From NCBI RefSeq assembly GCF_034353875.1, contig NZ_CP133784.1:682001-746000 (forward strand): a DNA stretch of 64,000 nt, given 5' to 3'. Position 1 is the first letter of the stretch; every line of letters begins with the position of its first letter. The stretch is from Pseudomonas sp. MH9.2. GTDB lineage: Bacteria; Pseudomonadota; Gammaproteobacteria; Pseudomonadales; Pseudomonadaceae. The notes under the pieces are model-generated. The model saw nothing but the letters and a program-made list of their open reading frames with translations, was not told where the DNA came from and did no database searches. Both the position numbers and the translations under genes were made by a program. Shown one piece after another: positions 16,587 to 25,899 of this stretch.

Positions 16587-18245
16587 ATGAGCTTGCAACT
16601 GAGCTTCGCCCATTTCAGCGCCAGCGGTCCGCGCACGGAAAATCAGGATGCGGGTCGCTTGGTGACGCCGATGCCGGCACTGGCGGCGAGCAAGGGCTAC
16701 CTCTTCGCCCTCGCCGACGGTGTCAGCCATTGTGCCGACGGCGGGCTGGCGGCCCGCTCGACCTTGCAGGCACTGGCGCTGGATTATTACGCCACTCCGG
16801 AAACCTGGGGTGTCGCGCAATCGCTGGACCGCCTGTTGCTGGCTCAAAATCGGTGGCTACTGGCCAACGGGCTGCTGACCACGTTGAGTGCCATCGTCTT
16901 ACGGGGCCGGCGTTTCACCCTGGCCCATGTCGGCGATTGTCGGGTTTACCGCTGGCACGCAGGGCAACTGCTGCTCGTCAGTGAGGACCACGTCTGGGAA
17001 CAACCAGATATGCAACACGTCCTCAAGCGCGCGCTAGGGCTCGATCAATACGTGGTCATGGACTACCTCGACGGCGAACTGCGCGAGGGCGAACGTTGGC
17101 TGCTGCTCAGTGATGGCGTATGGGCAACGCTCAGCGAAGCCAGCATCACTTCGATCCTGCGCGAGCAGGACAATCTCGATAACGCGGTGCAGACCCTGGT
17201 CAGCGCCGCGCACCTGGCGGGCAGTCAGGACAACGCCAGCGCCCTGCTGATTCAGGTCGATGGGCTGGGGCAGGATAACCTTGGCGACACCCTGATCCAG
17301 CTTCAGCAATGGTCAATACCTCCCGCGCTGAAGCCAGGCCAACGGTTCGAAGGCTGGCAGGTGGAAACGGTACTCGGGCAGTCGCGGCAATCCCTGCTAT
17401 ACCGGGTCCGCGATCAGCAGCAACAGCCCTGGCTACTGAAAACCCTGCCTGCAAGTCGTCATGCCGAAAGTAATGCCGGACAAAGCCTGCTACTGGAAGA
17501 GTGGTTCTTGCGGCGCGTGGCCGGACGGTTTTTCCCTGAAATACATCCCGCCCCCGAACGTCAGCATTTGTATTACGTGATGCGCGAATACCCCGGTCAG
17601 ACCCTGGCCCAGGTGTTCGAGGAAAACGGTCCACTGCCGTTGCCGCAATGGCAGGATATGGCCATAAGCTTGCTGCGCGCCCTGGGTCTACTGCATCGGC
17701 GCAACATCGTGCATCGCGACATCAAGCCGGAGAACCTGCTGCTCGATGACGGTGGCGAGCTGCGCGTGCTGGATTTCGGCCTGGCGTATTGCCCCGGTTT
17801 GTCAGTCGATACCGCCAACGACTTACCCGGCACACCCAGCTATATCGCCCCCGAAGCTTTTGACGGCGTAGCACCCAGTGGACAACAGGACTTATACAGC
17901 GCCGGAGTGACCCTGTATTACTTACTCACCGGGCACTATCCCTATGGCGAAATCGAAGCGTTTCAACACCCGCACTTTGGCGTGGCGGTTCCAGCCAGTC
18001 GCTATCGACCGGACGTACCGGACTGGCTGGAGCGCAACCTGAGCCGGGCGCTGAGCGCAGACCCGACCCAGCGTTATGAGACCGCCGAAGAGTGGTTATT
18101 GGAACTGGAGCAGGCCGAACTGACCACGCTCAAGATCAAGCCCAGACCGCTGCTGGAACGGGAGCCGCTGAAGGTATGGCGAGCACTGGCGCTGACGTCG
18201 TTGCTGGTGAATCTGTTGCTGATTATCTGGATCTTGCGTGGATGA
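16587..18245 (+). CDS. PP2C-type phosphatase fused to Ser/Thr protein kinase, C-terminal membrane anchor
   Basis: The N-terminal half is a PPM/PP2C phosphatase (RTENQDA, LADGVSHCADGG, HVGDCRVYR, LLLSDGVWATLS, SQDNAS). The C-terminal half is a Hanks-type kinase (HRRNIVHRDIKPENLL, LDFGLAY, GTPSYIAPEAF). A single membrane helix ends the protein (LTSLLVNLLLIIWILRG), giving a cytoplasmic enzyme tethered by its C-terminus. All metal-binding aspartates and the HRD and DFG residues are present, so both activities are plausible. It follows the transporter gene with little or no gap. Two starts compete: 16542 has GGAGA 7 bases upstream and overlaps the transporter gene, while 16587 matches where homology begins. 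Substrates are unknown. Confidence 0.88.
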   Translation: MSLQLSFAHFSASGPRTENQDAGRLVTPMPALAASKGYLFALADGVSHCADGGLAARSTLQALALDYYATPETWGVAQSLDRLLLAQNRWLLANGLLTTLSAIVLRGRRFTLAHVGDCRVYRWHAGQLLLVSEDHVWEQPDMQHVLKRALGLDQYVVMDYLDGELREGERWLLLSDGVWATLSEASITSILREQDNLDNAVQTLVSAAHLAGSQDNASALLIQVDGLGQDNLGDTLIQLQQWSIPPALKPGQRFEGWQVETVLGQSRQSLLYRVRDQQQQPWLLKTLPASRHAESNAGQSLLLEEWFLRRVAGRFFPEIHPAPERQHLYYVMREYPGQTLAQVFEENGPLPLPQWQDMAISLLRALGLLHRRNIVHRDIKPENLLLDDGGELRVLDFGLAYCPGLSVDTANDLPGTPSYIAPEAFDGVAPSGQQDLYSAGVTLYYLLTGHYPYGEIEAFQHPHFGVAVPASRYRPDVPDWLERNLSRALSADPTQRYETAEEWLLELEQAELTTLKIKPRPLLEREPLKVWRALALTSLLVNLLLIIWILRG

Positions 18246-18351
18246 GGTGGCGACCCAAGATCGCACCACTTGCGCGCAATCCGCGTTAAAAGAGTGCAAT
18301 CAACCCCGCACAACGCCTGGAAAACCCCAGTAATCATGGGCGCCCACCGAC

Positions 18352-18368
18352 TTGGCACAACCACTGCA
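18352..18368 (+). promoter_or_regulatory. Sigma-54-type promoter upstream of nirB
   Basis: TTGGCAC, five bases, CTGCA fits the -24/-12 consensus with one mismatch. The transcript would start near 18379 and include the hairpins below. Confidence 0.7.
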
Positions 18369-18399
18369 TTAGGTTCATCAAGCAATTTATAAAGTGGCC

Positions 18400-18455
18400 G
18401 CTTTCAACGACGAAAGCTGCACTTCCCGAGAGAACGGGACTGGACAAAGGCGTCC
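18400..18455 (+). promoter_or_regulatory. NasT-type RNA leader of nirB with three AxxGxx hexaloop hairpins
   Basis: Three hairpins follow one another: GCTTTC/GAAAGC with loop AACGAC (18406-18411); TCCCG/CGGGA with loop AGAGAA (18429-18434); GGAC/GTCC with loop AAAGGC (18446-18451). All loops have A1 and G4. The third shares bases 18446-18455 with the 5' arm of the terminator, so binding by NasT would prevent termination. The third hairpin resembles the second hairpins of the nasS and transporter leaders. Confidence 0.75.
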
Positions 18456-18486
18456 TCGCTAGGTGACTAGCGGGACGCCTTTTTTT
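18446..18486 (+). terminator. Conditional terminator in the nirB leader
   Basis: AAAGGCGTCC and CGCTAG pair exactly with CTAGCG and GGACGCCTTT around a GTGA loop (16 bp with one unpaired T), followed by a T-run. It is a very strong terminator placed 51 bases before the nirB start. Confidence 0.9.
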
Positions 18487-18536
18487 GTTTGCGCGGAACT
18501 TGTCGAGCACGCCCCTCGTGGTCTCTCGGAGGCACT

Positions 18537-20981
18537 ATGAAAAAACTCAAACTGGTGATGATTGGCAACGGCATGGCCGGCGTTCGCACCCTCGAAGAGC
18601 TGCTCAAACTGAGCGCCGACCTGTACGACATCACCGTGTTCGGCGCAGAGCCACACCCCAATTACAACCGCATTCTGCTGTCGCCAGTATTGGCCGGCGA
18701 GCAAACGTTCGATGAAATCGTGCTCAACGATTTGAGCTGGTACCTGGAAAACAACATCCAGCTACTGCTCAACCGTAAAGTAGTGAAAATAGATCGCGCC
18801 AAGCGCCTGGTAATCGCCGACGACGGCACCGAAGCCCACTATGATCGTTTGCTGATCGCGACCGGCTCGACCCCCTTTATCCTGCCAATCCCTGGCAATG
18901 ACCTGCAGGGTGTGATCGGCTACCGCGACATCGCCGACACCCAGACCATGATCAACACCGCCAAGACCCACACCCACGCAGTGGTGATTGGTGGCGGCCT
19001 GCTCGGCCTCGAGGCCGCCAACGGCCTCAAGCTGCGCGGCATGCACGTGACCGTGGTGCACATCGGCGAATGGCTGCTGGAACGCCAACTGGACCAGACT
19101 TCCGCGCATTTACTGCAAATGGAATTGGAAAAACGCGGCCTGACGTTCCGCCTGAAAGAACAGACCCAGGCACTGCTCGATGACGGCAAAGGCCGGGTGA
19201 AAGCTGTGCAATTCAAGAACGGCGATGTGATCCCTGCTGATCTGGTGGTCATGGCCGCCGGCATCCGCCCCGCCACCGAATTGGCCGAACAGGCTGGCAT
19301 CCCCTGCAACAGGGGGATTCTGGTCAACGACACCCTGCAAACCTACGACCCGCGCGTGTATGCCATCGGCGAATGCGCCAGCCATCGAGGTATTGCCTAC
19401 GGACTGGTGGCGCCGCTGTTCGAACAGGCCAAGGTCTGCGCGAACCACCTGGCACAACTGGGCTTTGCGCGCTATCAAGGCTCGGTGACCTCGACCAAGT
19501 TGAAAGTGACCGGCGTCGACCTGTTTTCCGCTGGCGACTTCATGGGCGGCGAAGGCACCGAAACCATCACCCTGTCCGACCCGATTGGCGGGGTCTATAA
19601 AAAGCTGGTGATCAAGGATGACATCCTGGTCGGTGCCTGCCTGTATGGCGACACCGCAGACGGCGGCTGGTACTTCCGGCAAATCCGCGAAAACCATCAG
19701 ATCAATGAAATCCGCGACCACCTGATGTTCGGCGAAAACGCCTTGGGCGATGTCGGCCACCAGGGCCAGGACAAAGCCATGAGCATGGCCGACAGTGCCG
19801 AAGTCTGCGGCTGCAATGGGGTCTGCAAAGGGACCATCGTCAAGGCGATTCAGGAACATGGCCTGTTCAGCGTCGATGACGTGAAGAAGCACACCAAGGC
19901 AGCCAGCTCATGCGGTTCTTGCGCCGGTCTGGTGGAGCAGATTCTGATCAACACCGTGGGCGGCGCGGCGGACGTCAAACCGAAGAGCGAAAAAGCCATC
20001 TGCGGTTGCAGCGACCTGAACCATGGACAAATCCGCAAGGCCATCCGCGATCAGCATCTGCTGACCATCGCCGGCGCCATGAGTTACATGAACTGGCGCA
20101 CCCCCAACGGCTGCGCCACCTGCCGTCCAGCGCTGAACTATTACCTGATTTCCACCTGGCCAGGCGAGGCAAAGGACGATCCGCAATCGCGCCTGATCAA
20201 CGAACGCGCTCACGCCAATATTCAGAAAGACGGCACTTATTCGGTGGTACCGCGGATGTGGGGCGGCGTGACCAACCCGTCCGAGCTGCGCCGTATTGCC
20301 GATGTCGCCGACAAGTACAACGTGCCCATGGTCAAGGTCACCGGCGGGCAGCGTATCGACCTGTTGGGGATCAAGAAGCAGGATTTGCCGGGTGTCTGGA
20401 AAGACCTCGACATGCCTTCTGGGCATGCCTACGGCAAATCGATCCGCACGGTGAAGACCTGTGTCGGCAGTGAGTTCTGCCGCTTTGGCACGCAGAACTC
20501 GACCCAACTGGGTATCGAACTCGAGCACGATCTTTTCAATATGTGGTCACCGCACAAGGTCAAACTGGCCGTGTCCGGATGCCCGCGCAACTGTTCGGAA
20601 GCCGGGATCAAGGACGTCGGCATCATCGGCGTCGACTCCGGCTGGGAGATGTACATCGGTGGCAACGGCGGGATCAAGACCGAAGTCGCCGAATTCTTCG
20701 TCAAGCTGAAAACCGCTGAAGAAGTCCGCGAATACAACGGCGCCTTCCTGCAGCTGTATCGCGAAGAAGCATTCTACCTGGAGCGCACCGTGCACTACCT
20801 GCAGCGGGTCGGCATGGAGCACATCAAAAAAGCAGTGCTGGAAGATCACGATAACCGCCGGGCCCTGAACGCGAAATTGCAGTTCTCACTGTCATTCGAG
20901 CAGGACCCATGGAAAGAGCGCATCGAGCAACCGCTGCTGAAGAAAGAATTCGAACGCATCCCTGTGGAGGTGCTGGCATGA
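18537..20981 (+). CDS. nirB: Assimilatory nitrite reductase [NAD(P)H], large subunit
   Basis: Reduces nitrite to ammonia in the cytoplasm. 814 residues: FAD/NAD(P)H-binding domains (MIGNGMAG, then VVIGGGLLGLEAANGL and YAIGECASHRG), a BFD-like [2Fe-2S] segment with CGCNGVC and CGSC, and the siroheme/[4Fe-4S] reductase domain with TCVGSEFCRFG and SGCPRNCSEAG supplying the cluster cysteines. The start at 18537 follows CGGAGG by five bases and gives MKKLKLVMIGNGMAGVR; the longer frame to 18489 runs through the terminator. It overlaps nirD by ATGA. Confidence 0.95.
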   Translation: MKKLKLVMIGNGMAGVRTLEELLKLSADLYDITVFGAEPHPNYNRILLSPVLAGEQTFDEIVLNDLSWYLENNIQLLLNRKVVKIDRAKRLVIADDGTEAHYDRLLIATGSTPFILPIPGNDLQGVIGYRDIADTQTMINTAKTHTHAVVIGGGLLGLEAANGLKLRGMHVTVVHIGEWLLERQLDQTSAHLLQMELEKRGLTFRLKEQTQALLDDGKGRVKAVQFKNGDVIPADLVVMAAGIRPATELAEQAGIPCNRGILVNDTLQTYDPRVYAIGECASHRGIAYGLVAPLFEQAKVCANHLAQLGFARYQGSVTSTKLKVTGVDLFSAGDFMGGEGTETITLSDPIGGVYKKLVIKDDILVGACLYGDTADGGWYFRQIRENHQINEIRDHLMFGENALGDVGHQGQDKAMSMADSAEVCGCNGVCKGTIVKAIQEHGLFSVDDVKKHTKAASSCGSCAGLVEQILINTVGGAADVKPKSEKAICGCSDLNHGQIRKAIRDQHLLTIAGAMSYMNWRTPNGCATCRPALNYYLISTWPGEAKDDPQSRLINERAHANIQKDGTYSVVPRMWGGVTNPSELRRIADVADKYNVPMVKVTGGQRIDLLGIKKQDLPGVWKDLDMPSGHAYGKSIRTVKTCVGSEFCRFGTQNSTQLGIELEHDLFNMWSPHKVKLAVSGCPRNCSEAGIKDVGIIGVDSGWEMYIGGNGGIKTEVAEFFVKLKTAEEVREYNGAFLQLYREEAFYLERTVHYLQRVGMEHIKKAVLEDHDNRRALNAKLQFSLSFEQDPWKERIEQPLLKKEFERIPVEVLA

Positions 20982-21295
20982 ACTGGCTCGATATCTGCGC
21001 TCTGGAAGACATCAACCCACTGGGCTCGCGCATCATCGAAGGGCCCAAGGGGGACATCGCCATCTTTCGCACCAGCGACGATGAAGTCTTCGCCCTCGAC
21101 GACCGTTGCCCACACAAAGGCGGCCCATTGTCTCAGGGGTTGATCTATGGGAAGCGCGTAGCGTGCCCGCTGCACAACTGGCAGATCGACCTGGAATCGG
21201 GTGCAGCGCAGGCGCCCGACGTGGGCTGCACGCACACACACTTGGCCCGGGTAGAGAACGGCCGCGTGCAACTGGCATTGAAGGAAGCAGCATAA
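20978..21295 (+). CDS. nirD: Assimilatory nitrite reductase, small subunit (Rieske-type)
   Basis: 105 residues with CPHKGG and CPLHNW, the Cys-His pairs of a Rieske [2Fe-2S] fold. NirD partners NirB. Its ATG overlaps the nirB stop (ATGA) and its stop overlaps the start of nasC (TAATG), so translation of the three genes is probably coupled. Confidence 0.93.
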   Translation: MNWLDICALEDINPLGSRIIEGPKGDIAIFRTSDDEVFALDDRCPHKGGPLSQGLIYGKRVACPLHNWQIDLESGAAQAPDVGCTHTHLARVENGRVQLALKEAA

Positions 21296-24024
21296 TGCGC
21301 CCACCCGCCGCTACAACGCAGATCACCGCGTCGACCTGCTGTTATTGCGGAGTCGGCTGTGGCGTGCTGATCGAACATGACAACGAGCGCATTCTCGGCG
21401 TCAGCGGCGATCCCCGGCACCCGGCCAACTTCGGCAAATTGTGCAGCAAAGGTTCAAGCCTGCACCTGACCGGCGACTTGACGGCTCGGGCGCTGTACCC
21501 GGAACTGCGCCTGGGTAAATCCTTGGCCCGCAGCGTCACCGATTGGGACACAGCGCTTGACCACGCGGCCAACGTGTTCGCCGACACCATTCGCGAACAC
21601 GGCCCGGACAGCGTTGCGTTTTACGTCTCCGGGCAACTGCTGACCGAGGACTATTACGCGTTCAACAAACTGGCCCGGGCACTGGTCGGCACCAACAATA
21701 TCGACAGCAACTCGCGGCTGTGCATGTCTTCCGCAGTGGTCGGCTACAAACGCAGCCTGGGTGCAGACGCACCACCGTGTAGCTACGAGGACATTGAGCT
21801 CAGCGATTGCGTGCTAATCGTTGGCAGCAACATGGCTTATGCCCACCCGGTGCTCTTCCGTCGGCTGGAAGAAGCGAAAAGCCAGCGGCCGGACATGAAA
21901 ATAATCGTGGTCGACCCGCGCCGCACAGACACCTGCGAACTGGCGGACTTGCACCTGGCGATCCAGCCCGGCACCGATGTCGCGCTGTTTCACGGCATCC
22001 TGCACCTGCTGCTTTGGGAAGACTGGATCGATCGCAGCTTTATCGATCAGCATACCCAGGGCTATGCAGAGCTAAAAACCCTGGTGCGCGATTACACCCC
22101 GCAAATGGTCGCCGAAATCTGCGGCATTCCCGTGGAGCAACTGCACGCCTGCGCGCAATGGATTGGCACCGCCCCGAGCTTTCTGTCGCTGTGGTGCATG
22201 GGTTTGAATCAGTCCACCTCGGGTAGCGCCAAGAACAGCGCACTGATCAACCTGCATTTGGCAACCGGGCAAATCGGCCGTACCGGCGCAGGCCCCTTCT
22301 CTCTCACCGGTCAGCCCAACGCCATGGGCGGCCGCGAAACAGGCAGCTTGTCCAATTTGCTGCCGGGCCACCGCGAAGCGGCCAACGCCACGCATCGCGC
22401 AGAGGTTGCCGCGTATTGGGGGGTCGATGCGTTACCCGACTCTACCGGCCTGACCGCCATCGAGTTGTTCGAGCAATTGCAGGCGGGCAAGATCAAGGCC
22501 CTTTGGATTGCCTGCACCAACCCCGCGCAGTCGTTGCCCGATCAACAGAAAATTCAGCAAGCGCTGACCACGTGCCCCTTTGTGGTCCTGCAGGAAGCCT
22601 TTCGCACCACCGAAACCTGCCGCTTTGCCGACCTGCTGTTGCCTGCGGCGAGTTGGGGCGAAAAAGAAGGCACGGTCACCAACTCGGAACGACGCATCTC
22701 TCACGTGAGCCAGGCGATACCGGCCCCCGGCCAGGCGCGCGCGGATTGGGCGATTACCGTGGACTTCGCCCAACGCCTGGAACAACGGCTACGTCCAGGC
22801 ACGCCCAGCCTGTTCGCGTTTGATCAACCTCAAGCGCTGTTCGATGAATACAAACAGCTGACGCGCGAGCGTGATCTGGATCTGTCGGGCATCAGCTATG
22901 CCGTGCTCGATCAACAAGGCCCACAACAATGGCCCTTCCCAGCCGGTGCCCGGACAGGAACACCGCGCTTGTATGGCGACGGCATCTTCCCCACCGAGTC
23001 GGGCCGCGCCAACTTCATTGCCGAACCCTACAGAGCCGCCAAGGAACTGCGTGACGCACGCTTCCCGCTGACCCTGAACACAGGGCGCCTGCGCGATCAA
23101 TGGCACGGCATGAGCCGTACAGGCACCGCTGCCCGGTTGTTCGGCCATGTCAGCGAAGCCGTATTGAGCTTGCACCCTGACGAGATGCGCCGCCATCGCC
23201 TGCAAGCGGGCGATCTGGTAAGTCTGAAAAGTCGTCGCGGTAGTTTGATCGTGCCCGTCAGCAGCGATGACAGCGTACGACCAGGCCAGGCGTTTTTGCC
23301 GATGCACTGGGGTGATCGCTTTCTCAAGGGAGGCGTTAACGTCCTCACACAACCGGCGTTCGACCCACTGTCCAAGCAACCGGAGCTCAAGCACACCGGT
23401 GTGCGCATTGAGGCAGTGACGTTGCCGTGGCAACTGTTTGCGCTGGTCGAAAGCGACGTACAAGCTCATCTTGAAGCCCTGCGCCCGCTGTGCGAAAACT
23501 TTGCCTACGCCAGCCTCAGCCTGGCCGGTCGCGAGCGTCCTGCTCTGCTGATCCGCGCTGCCAGCACCCAAGCGCCGGACAATCAATTACTCACACAGAT
23601 CGACCAGCTACTTGGCCTGAATGAAGGCCCGGTACTGTCCTATGACGACCCACGCCGCTCTATTGGCAAGCGGGTGCGCATCGAAAATGGCCGAATCACC
23701 GCCATCCGCCTGGCCGGGGAAACCATCGCCCAGCATTGGCTGCAGAACCTGTGGCTGGAAGGCCGCGCCGATGAACAACTGCGCCGCTGGCTTCTAGCGC
23801 CGATCAGCACCCCACCCGGTAACGCAGCGGCCACGCCTCACAGCAGCAAAACCTTGTGCAACTGCATGAATGTCAGCGAAAGCGCCGTGCTGGCCGGGAT
23901 TGGTCGCGGACTTGATCTGATTGAGCTGAAAACACAACTGGGCTGCGGTAGCCAATGTGGCTCATGCGTACCGGAAATCAAACGACTGCTGGCGGCCAAC
24001 CCGCTGCCAATAGCAATTAGCTAA
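21295..24024 (+). CDS. nasC: Assimilatory nitrate reductase, catalytic subunit
   Basis: 909 residues of the molybdopterin oxidoreductase family; reduces nitrate to nitrite in the cytoplasm. The N-terminal CCYCGVGCGVLIEHD motif and C at LCSKGSSLH bind the [4Fe-4S] cluster. The bis-MGD body includes GTNNIDSNSRLCMSSAV and VDPRRTDTCELADL, and NTGRLRDQWHGMSRTG begins the molydopterin-dinucleotide domain. The last 50 residues carry CNCMNVSE and CGSQCGSC, an extra BFD-like [2Fe-2S] domain that probably receives electrons, in place of a separate small subunit. The start overlaps the nirD stop by one base. The product nitrite feeds NirBD. Confidence 0.94.
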   Translation: MRPPAATTQITASTCCYCGVGCGVLIEHDNERILGVSGDPRHPANFGKLCSKGSSLHLTGDLTARALYPELRLGKSLARSVTDWDTALDHAANVFADTIREHGPDSVAFYVSGQLLTEDYYAFNKLARALVGTNNIDSNSRLCMSSAVVGYKRSLGADAPPCSYEDIELSDCVLIVGSNMAYAHPVLFRRLEEAKSQRPDMKIIVVDPRRTDTCELADLHLAIQPGTDVALFHGILHLLLWEDWIDRSFIDQHTQGYAELKTLVRDYTPQMVAEICGIPVEQLHACAQWIGTAPSFLSLWCMGLNQSTSGSAKNSALINLHLATGQIGRTGAGPFSLTGQPNAMGGRETGSLSNLLPGHREAANATHRAEVAAYWGVDALPDSTGLTAIELFEQLQAGKIKALWIACTNPAQSLPDQQKIQQALTTCPFVVLQEAFRTTETCRFADLLLPAASWGEKEGTVTNSERRISHVSQAIPAPGQARADWAITVDFAQRLEQRLRPGTPSLFAFDQPQALFDEYKQLTRERDLDLSGISYAVLDQQGPQQWPFPAGARTGTPRLYGDGIFPTESGRANFIAEPYRAAKELRDARFPLTLNTGRLRDQWHGMSRTGTAARLFGHVSEAVLSLHPDEMRRHRLQAGDLVSLKSRRGSLIVPVSSDDSVRPGQAFLPMHWGDRFLKGGVNVLTQPAFDPLSKQPELKHTGVRIEAVTLPWQLFALVESDVQAHLEALRPLCENFAYASLSLAGRERPALLIRAASTQAPDNQLLTQIDQLLGLNEGPVLSYDDPRRSIGKRVRIENGRITAIRLAGETIAQHWLQNLWLEGRADEQLRRWLLAPISTPPGNAAATPHSSKTLCNCMNVSESAVLAGIGRGLDLIELKTQLGCGSQCGSCVPEIKRLLAANPLPIAIS

Positions 24025-24037
24025 TGAGGGCTGCAGC

Positions 24038-24796
24038 ATGAGCGCAAAAGTCTGGCTGGTGGGCGCAGGCCCTGGTGACCCTGAACTGCTTACGCTCAAG
24101 GCCGTGCGGGCCTTGCACGAAGCCCAGGTGGTGTTGATCGACGACCTGGTCAATATTGCGATACTGGAACACTGCCCTACAGCTCGAGTGATCGCCGTCG
24201 GCAAGCGCGGCGGCTGTCGCTCGACACCTCAGGCCTTCATCCATCGACTCATGCTGCGTTATGTCCGACAAGGCAAGTGCGTGGTGCGACTTAAAGGTGG
24301 CGACCCGTGCATCTTCGGACGCGGTGGCGAAGAAGCCGAGTGGCTGAGGGCGAAAGGGGTTGAGGTCGAACTGGTCAACGGCATCACTGCCGGACTGGCC
24401 GGAGCAACTCAGTGCGGTATATCTCTGACTTTGCGTGGCGTCAGTCGTGGCGTGACCCTGGTCACCGCTCACACGCAGGACGACAGCAGCCTGAATTGGC
24501 CAGCGCTGGCACAAAGTGGCACGACACTGGTGGTCTACATGGGCGTCGCCAAACTGTCAGAAATACGCGACAACCTGCTCGCGGGTGGTTTGGCTGCGAA
24601 CACGCCTGTGGCCATGATCGAAAACGCCTCACTGCCCCATCAACGCGAATGCCGTAGCATGCTGGCTGACATGCAGCTGGACGCCGTCGCCTTCGAACTG
24701 AAAAGCCCGGCGATTCTGGTGATTGGAAAAGTGGCGGGGGGCTACAACTCTGCGGGAGCCGATGTGTTGGCGAATAGCCTTAAGCACTGTGGCTGA
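24038..24796 (+). CDS. cobA: Uroporphyrinogen-III C-methyltransferase (siroheme synthesis)
   Basis: 252 residues with the SUMT signatures VGAGPGDPELLTLKAVRAL, VVRLKGGDPCIFGRGGEE and GITAGLAG. It makes precorrin-2 from uroporphyrinogen III using SAM; siroheme made from this is the cofactor of NirB. The gene starts 13 bases after nasC and closes the nitrate operon. A shared terminator with oprF follows. Confidence 0.94.
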   Translation: MSAKVWLVGAGPGDPELLTLKAVRALHEAQVVLIDDLVNIAILEHCPTARVIAVGKRGGCRSTPQAFIHRLMLRYVRQGKCVVRLKGGDPCIFGRGGEEAEWLRAKGVEVELVNGITAGLAGATQCGISLTLRGVSRGVTLVTAHTQDDSSLNWPALAQSGTTLVVYMGVAKLSEIRDNLLAGGLAANTPVAMIENASLPHQRECRSMLADMQLDAVAFELKSPAILVIGKVAGGYNSAGADVLANSLKHCG

Positions 24797-24840
24797 CCTA
24801 CCGCACACAACGAGGCATCAAAGCATCAAATCGCAGACAA

Positions 24841-24870
24841 AGAAAAGCCCGGCCAAAGCCGGGCTTCTCT
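24841..24870. terminator. Bidirectional terminator between cobA and oprF
   Basis: AAGCCCGGC/GCCGGGCTT around a CAAA loop, with A-rich sequence on the left and T-rich on the right. Confidence 0.82.
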
Positions 24871-24885
24871 TGAAGCGGGGGCTAA

Positions 24886-25866
24886 TTACTTAGCTTGAGC
24901 TTCTACTTGAGCTTCTACGCGACGGTTGATAGCGCGGCCAGCGTCAGTTGCGTTATCAGCAACTGGGCGGGATTTGCCATAGCCAACCGAATTCACGCGG
25001 TTAGCACCAACACCGTACTGGTTAACCAGAACCTGTTTGACAGCGCTTGCACGCTTCTCAGACAGTTTTTGGTTGTAAGCGTCAGGACCGACGGAGTCAG
25101 TGTGACCTTCAACAGTAGTGCGGGTCTGTGGGTACTGCTTCATGAAGTCAGCGAGGTTCTTGATGTCGCTGTAGCTGTTAGGCTTGACAACGGCTTTGTT
25201 GAAGTCGAACTTCACGTCCAACTCAACACGTACAACCTCAGCAACAGCTGGTTCTGCAACGGGTGCTGGCTCTGCAGCAACTGCCTCTGGAACCGGTGCC
25301 GGAGCTGGCTTGGAGCCACCACCGAAGTTCACACCCAGACCGATGGTAGGAGCGTAGTCCCACTTACCGTTGTCCAGTTTGTACGAAGCGTCAACGCCAG
25401 CACGAGCGTACAAGTTGTCAGTGATGTACCACTTGGCACCGCCACCGACTGTAGCGAATGTGGATTGGTCACGACCCGAATGGCCATCAGCCTGCACGTT
25501 GGTCAAGCTCTGGTGAGCGAAACCACCGGAAACGTATGGACGAATAGCGTCACCAACAGTACCGAAGTGGTACATACCGGTCAGAGAAGCTTCGTCGCCG
25601 CGAATTTTCTGCCAGTTGGTGTTGTTGTTCGAGCGCGTGTAATTGGTTTTGTCGTAGCCCAAAATCACTTCGACGTCATCGGTCAGGAAGTAGCCGATGG
25701 AAGCACCAGGATTGTAGCCATCCTCAACGTCGTCGACGCTACGGTTGAAGTGTTTCTGGTAGAACAGCTCACCCTCGACCGCGCCTTGGCCTTGTGCCAG
25801 AACGCCGAACGAAGTCACGGCTACAATAGAACCAATGGCAATGCCCAAGGTGTTTTTCAGTTTCAT
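24886..25866 (-). CDS. oprF: Major outer membrane porin OprF
   Basis: 326 residues: signal peptide (MKLKNTLGIAIGSIVAVTSFGVLA), an N-terminal eight-strand beta-barrel (about 25-170), an Ala-Pro-rich hinge (about 172-200) and a C-terminal OmpA domain that binds peptidoglycan (EGHTDSVG, YNQKLSEKRASAVKQVL). I see no cysteines, unlike the P. aeruginosa protein, which has a cysteine-bearing loop. OprF gives structural integrity and slow nonspecific diffusion. sigX lies upstream on the same strand, and in this genus SigX activates oprF. A hairpin (TCCTTC/GAAGGA, 25900-25916) lies in the untranslated leader. Confidence 0.96.
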   Translation of the reverse strand: MKLKNTLGIAIGSIVAVTSFGVLAQGQGAVEGELFYQKHFNRSVDDVEDGYNPGASIGYFLTDDVEVILGYDKTNYTRSNNNTNWQKIRGDEASLTGMYHFGTVGDAIRPYVSGGFAHQSLTNVQADGHSGRDQSTFATVGGGAKWYITDNLYARAGVDASYKLDNGKWDYAPTIGLGVNFGGGSKPAPAPVPEAVAAEPAPVAEPAVAEVVRVELDVKFDFNKAVVKPNSYSDIKNLADFMKQYPQTRTTVEGHTDSVGPDAYNQKLSEKRASAVKQVLVNQYGVGANRVNSVGYGKSRPVADNATDAGRAINRRVEAQVEAQAK

Positions 25867-25899
25867 CCGTTAAATCCCCATCTGGTGATTGTTAAGCGA

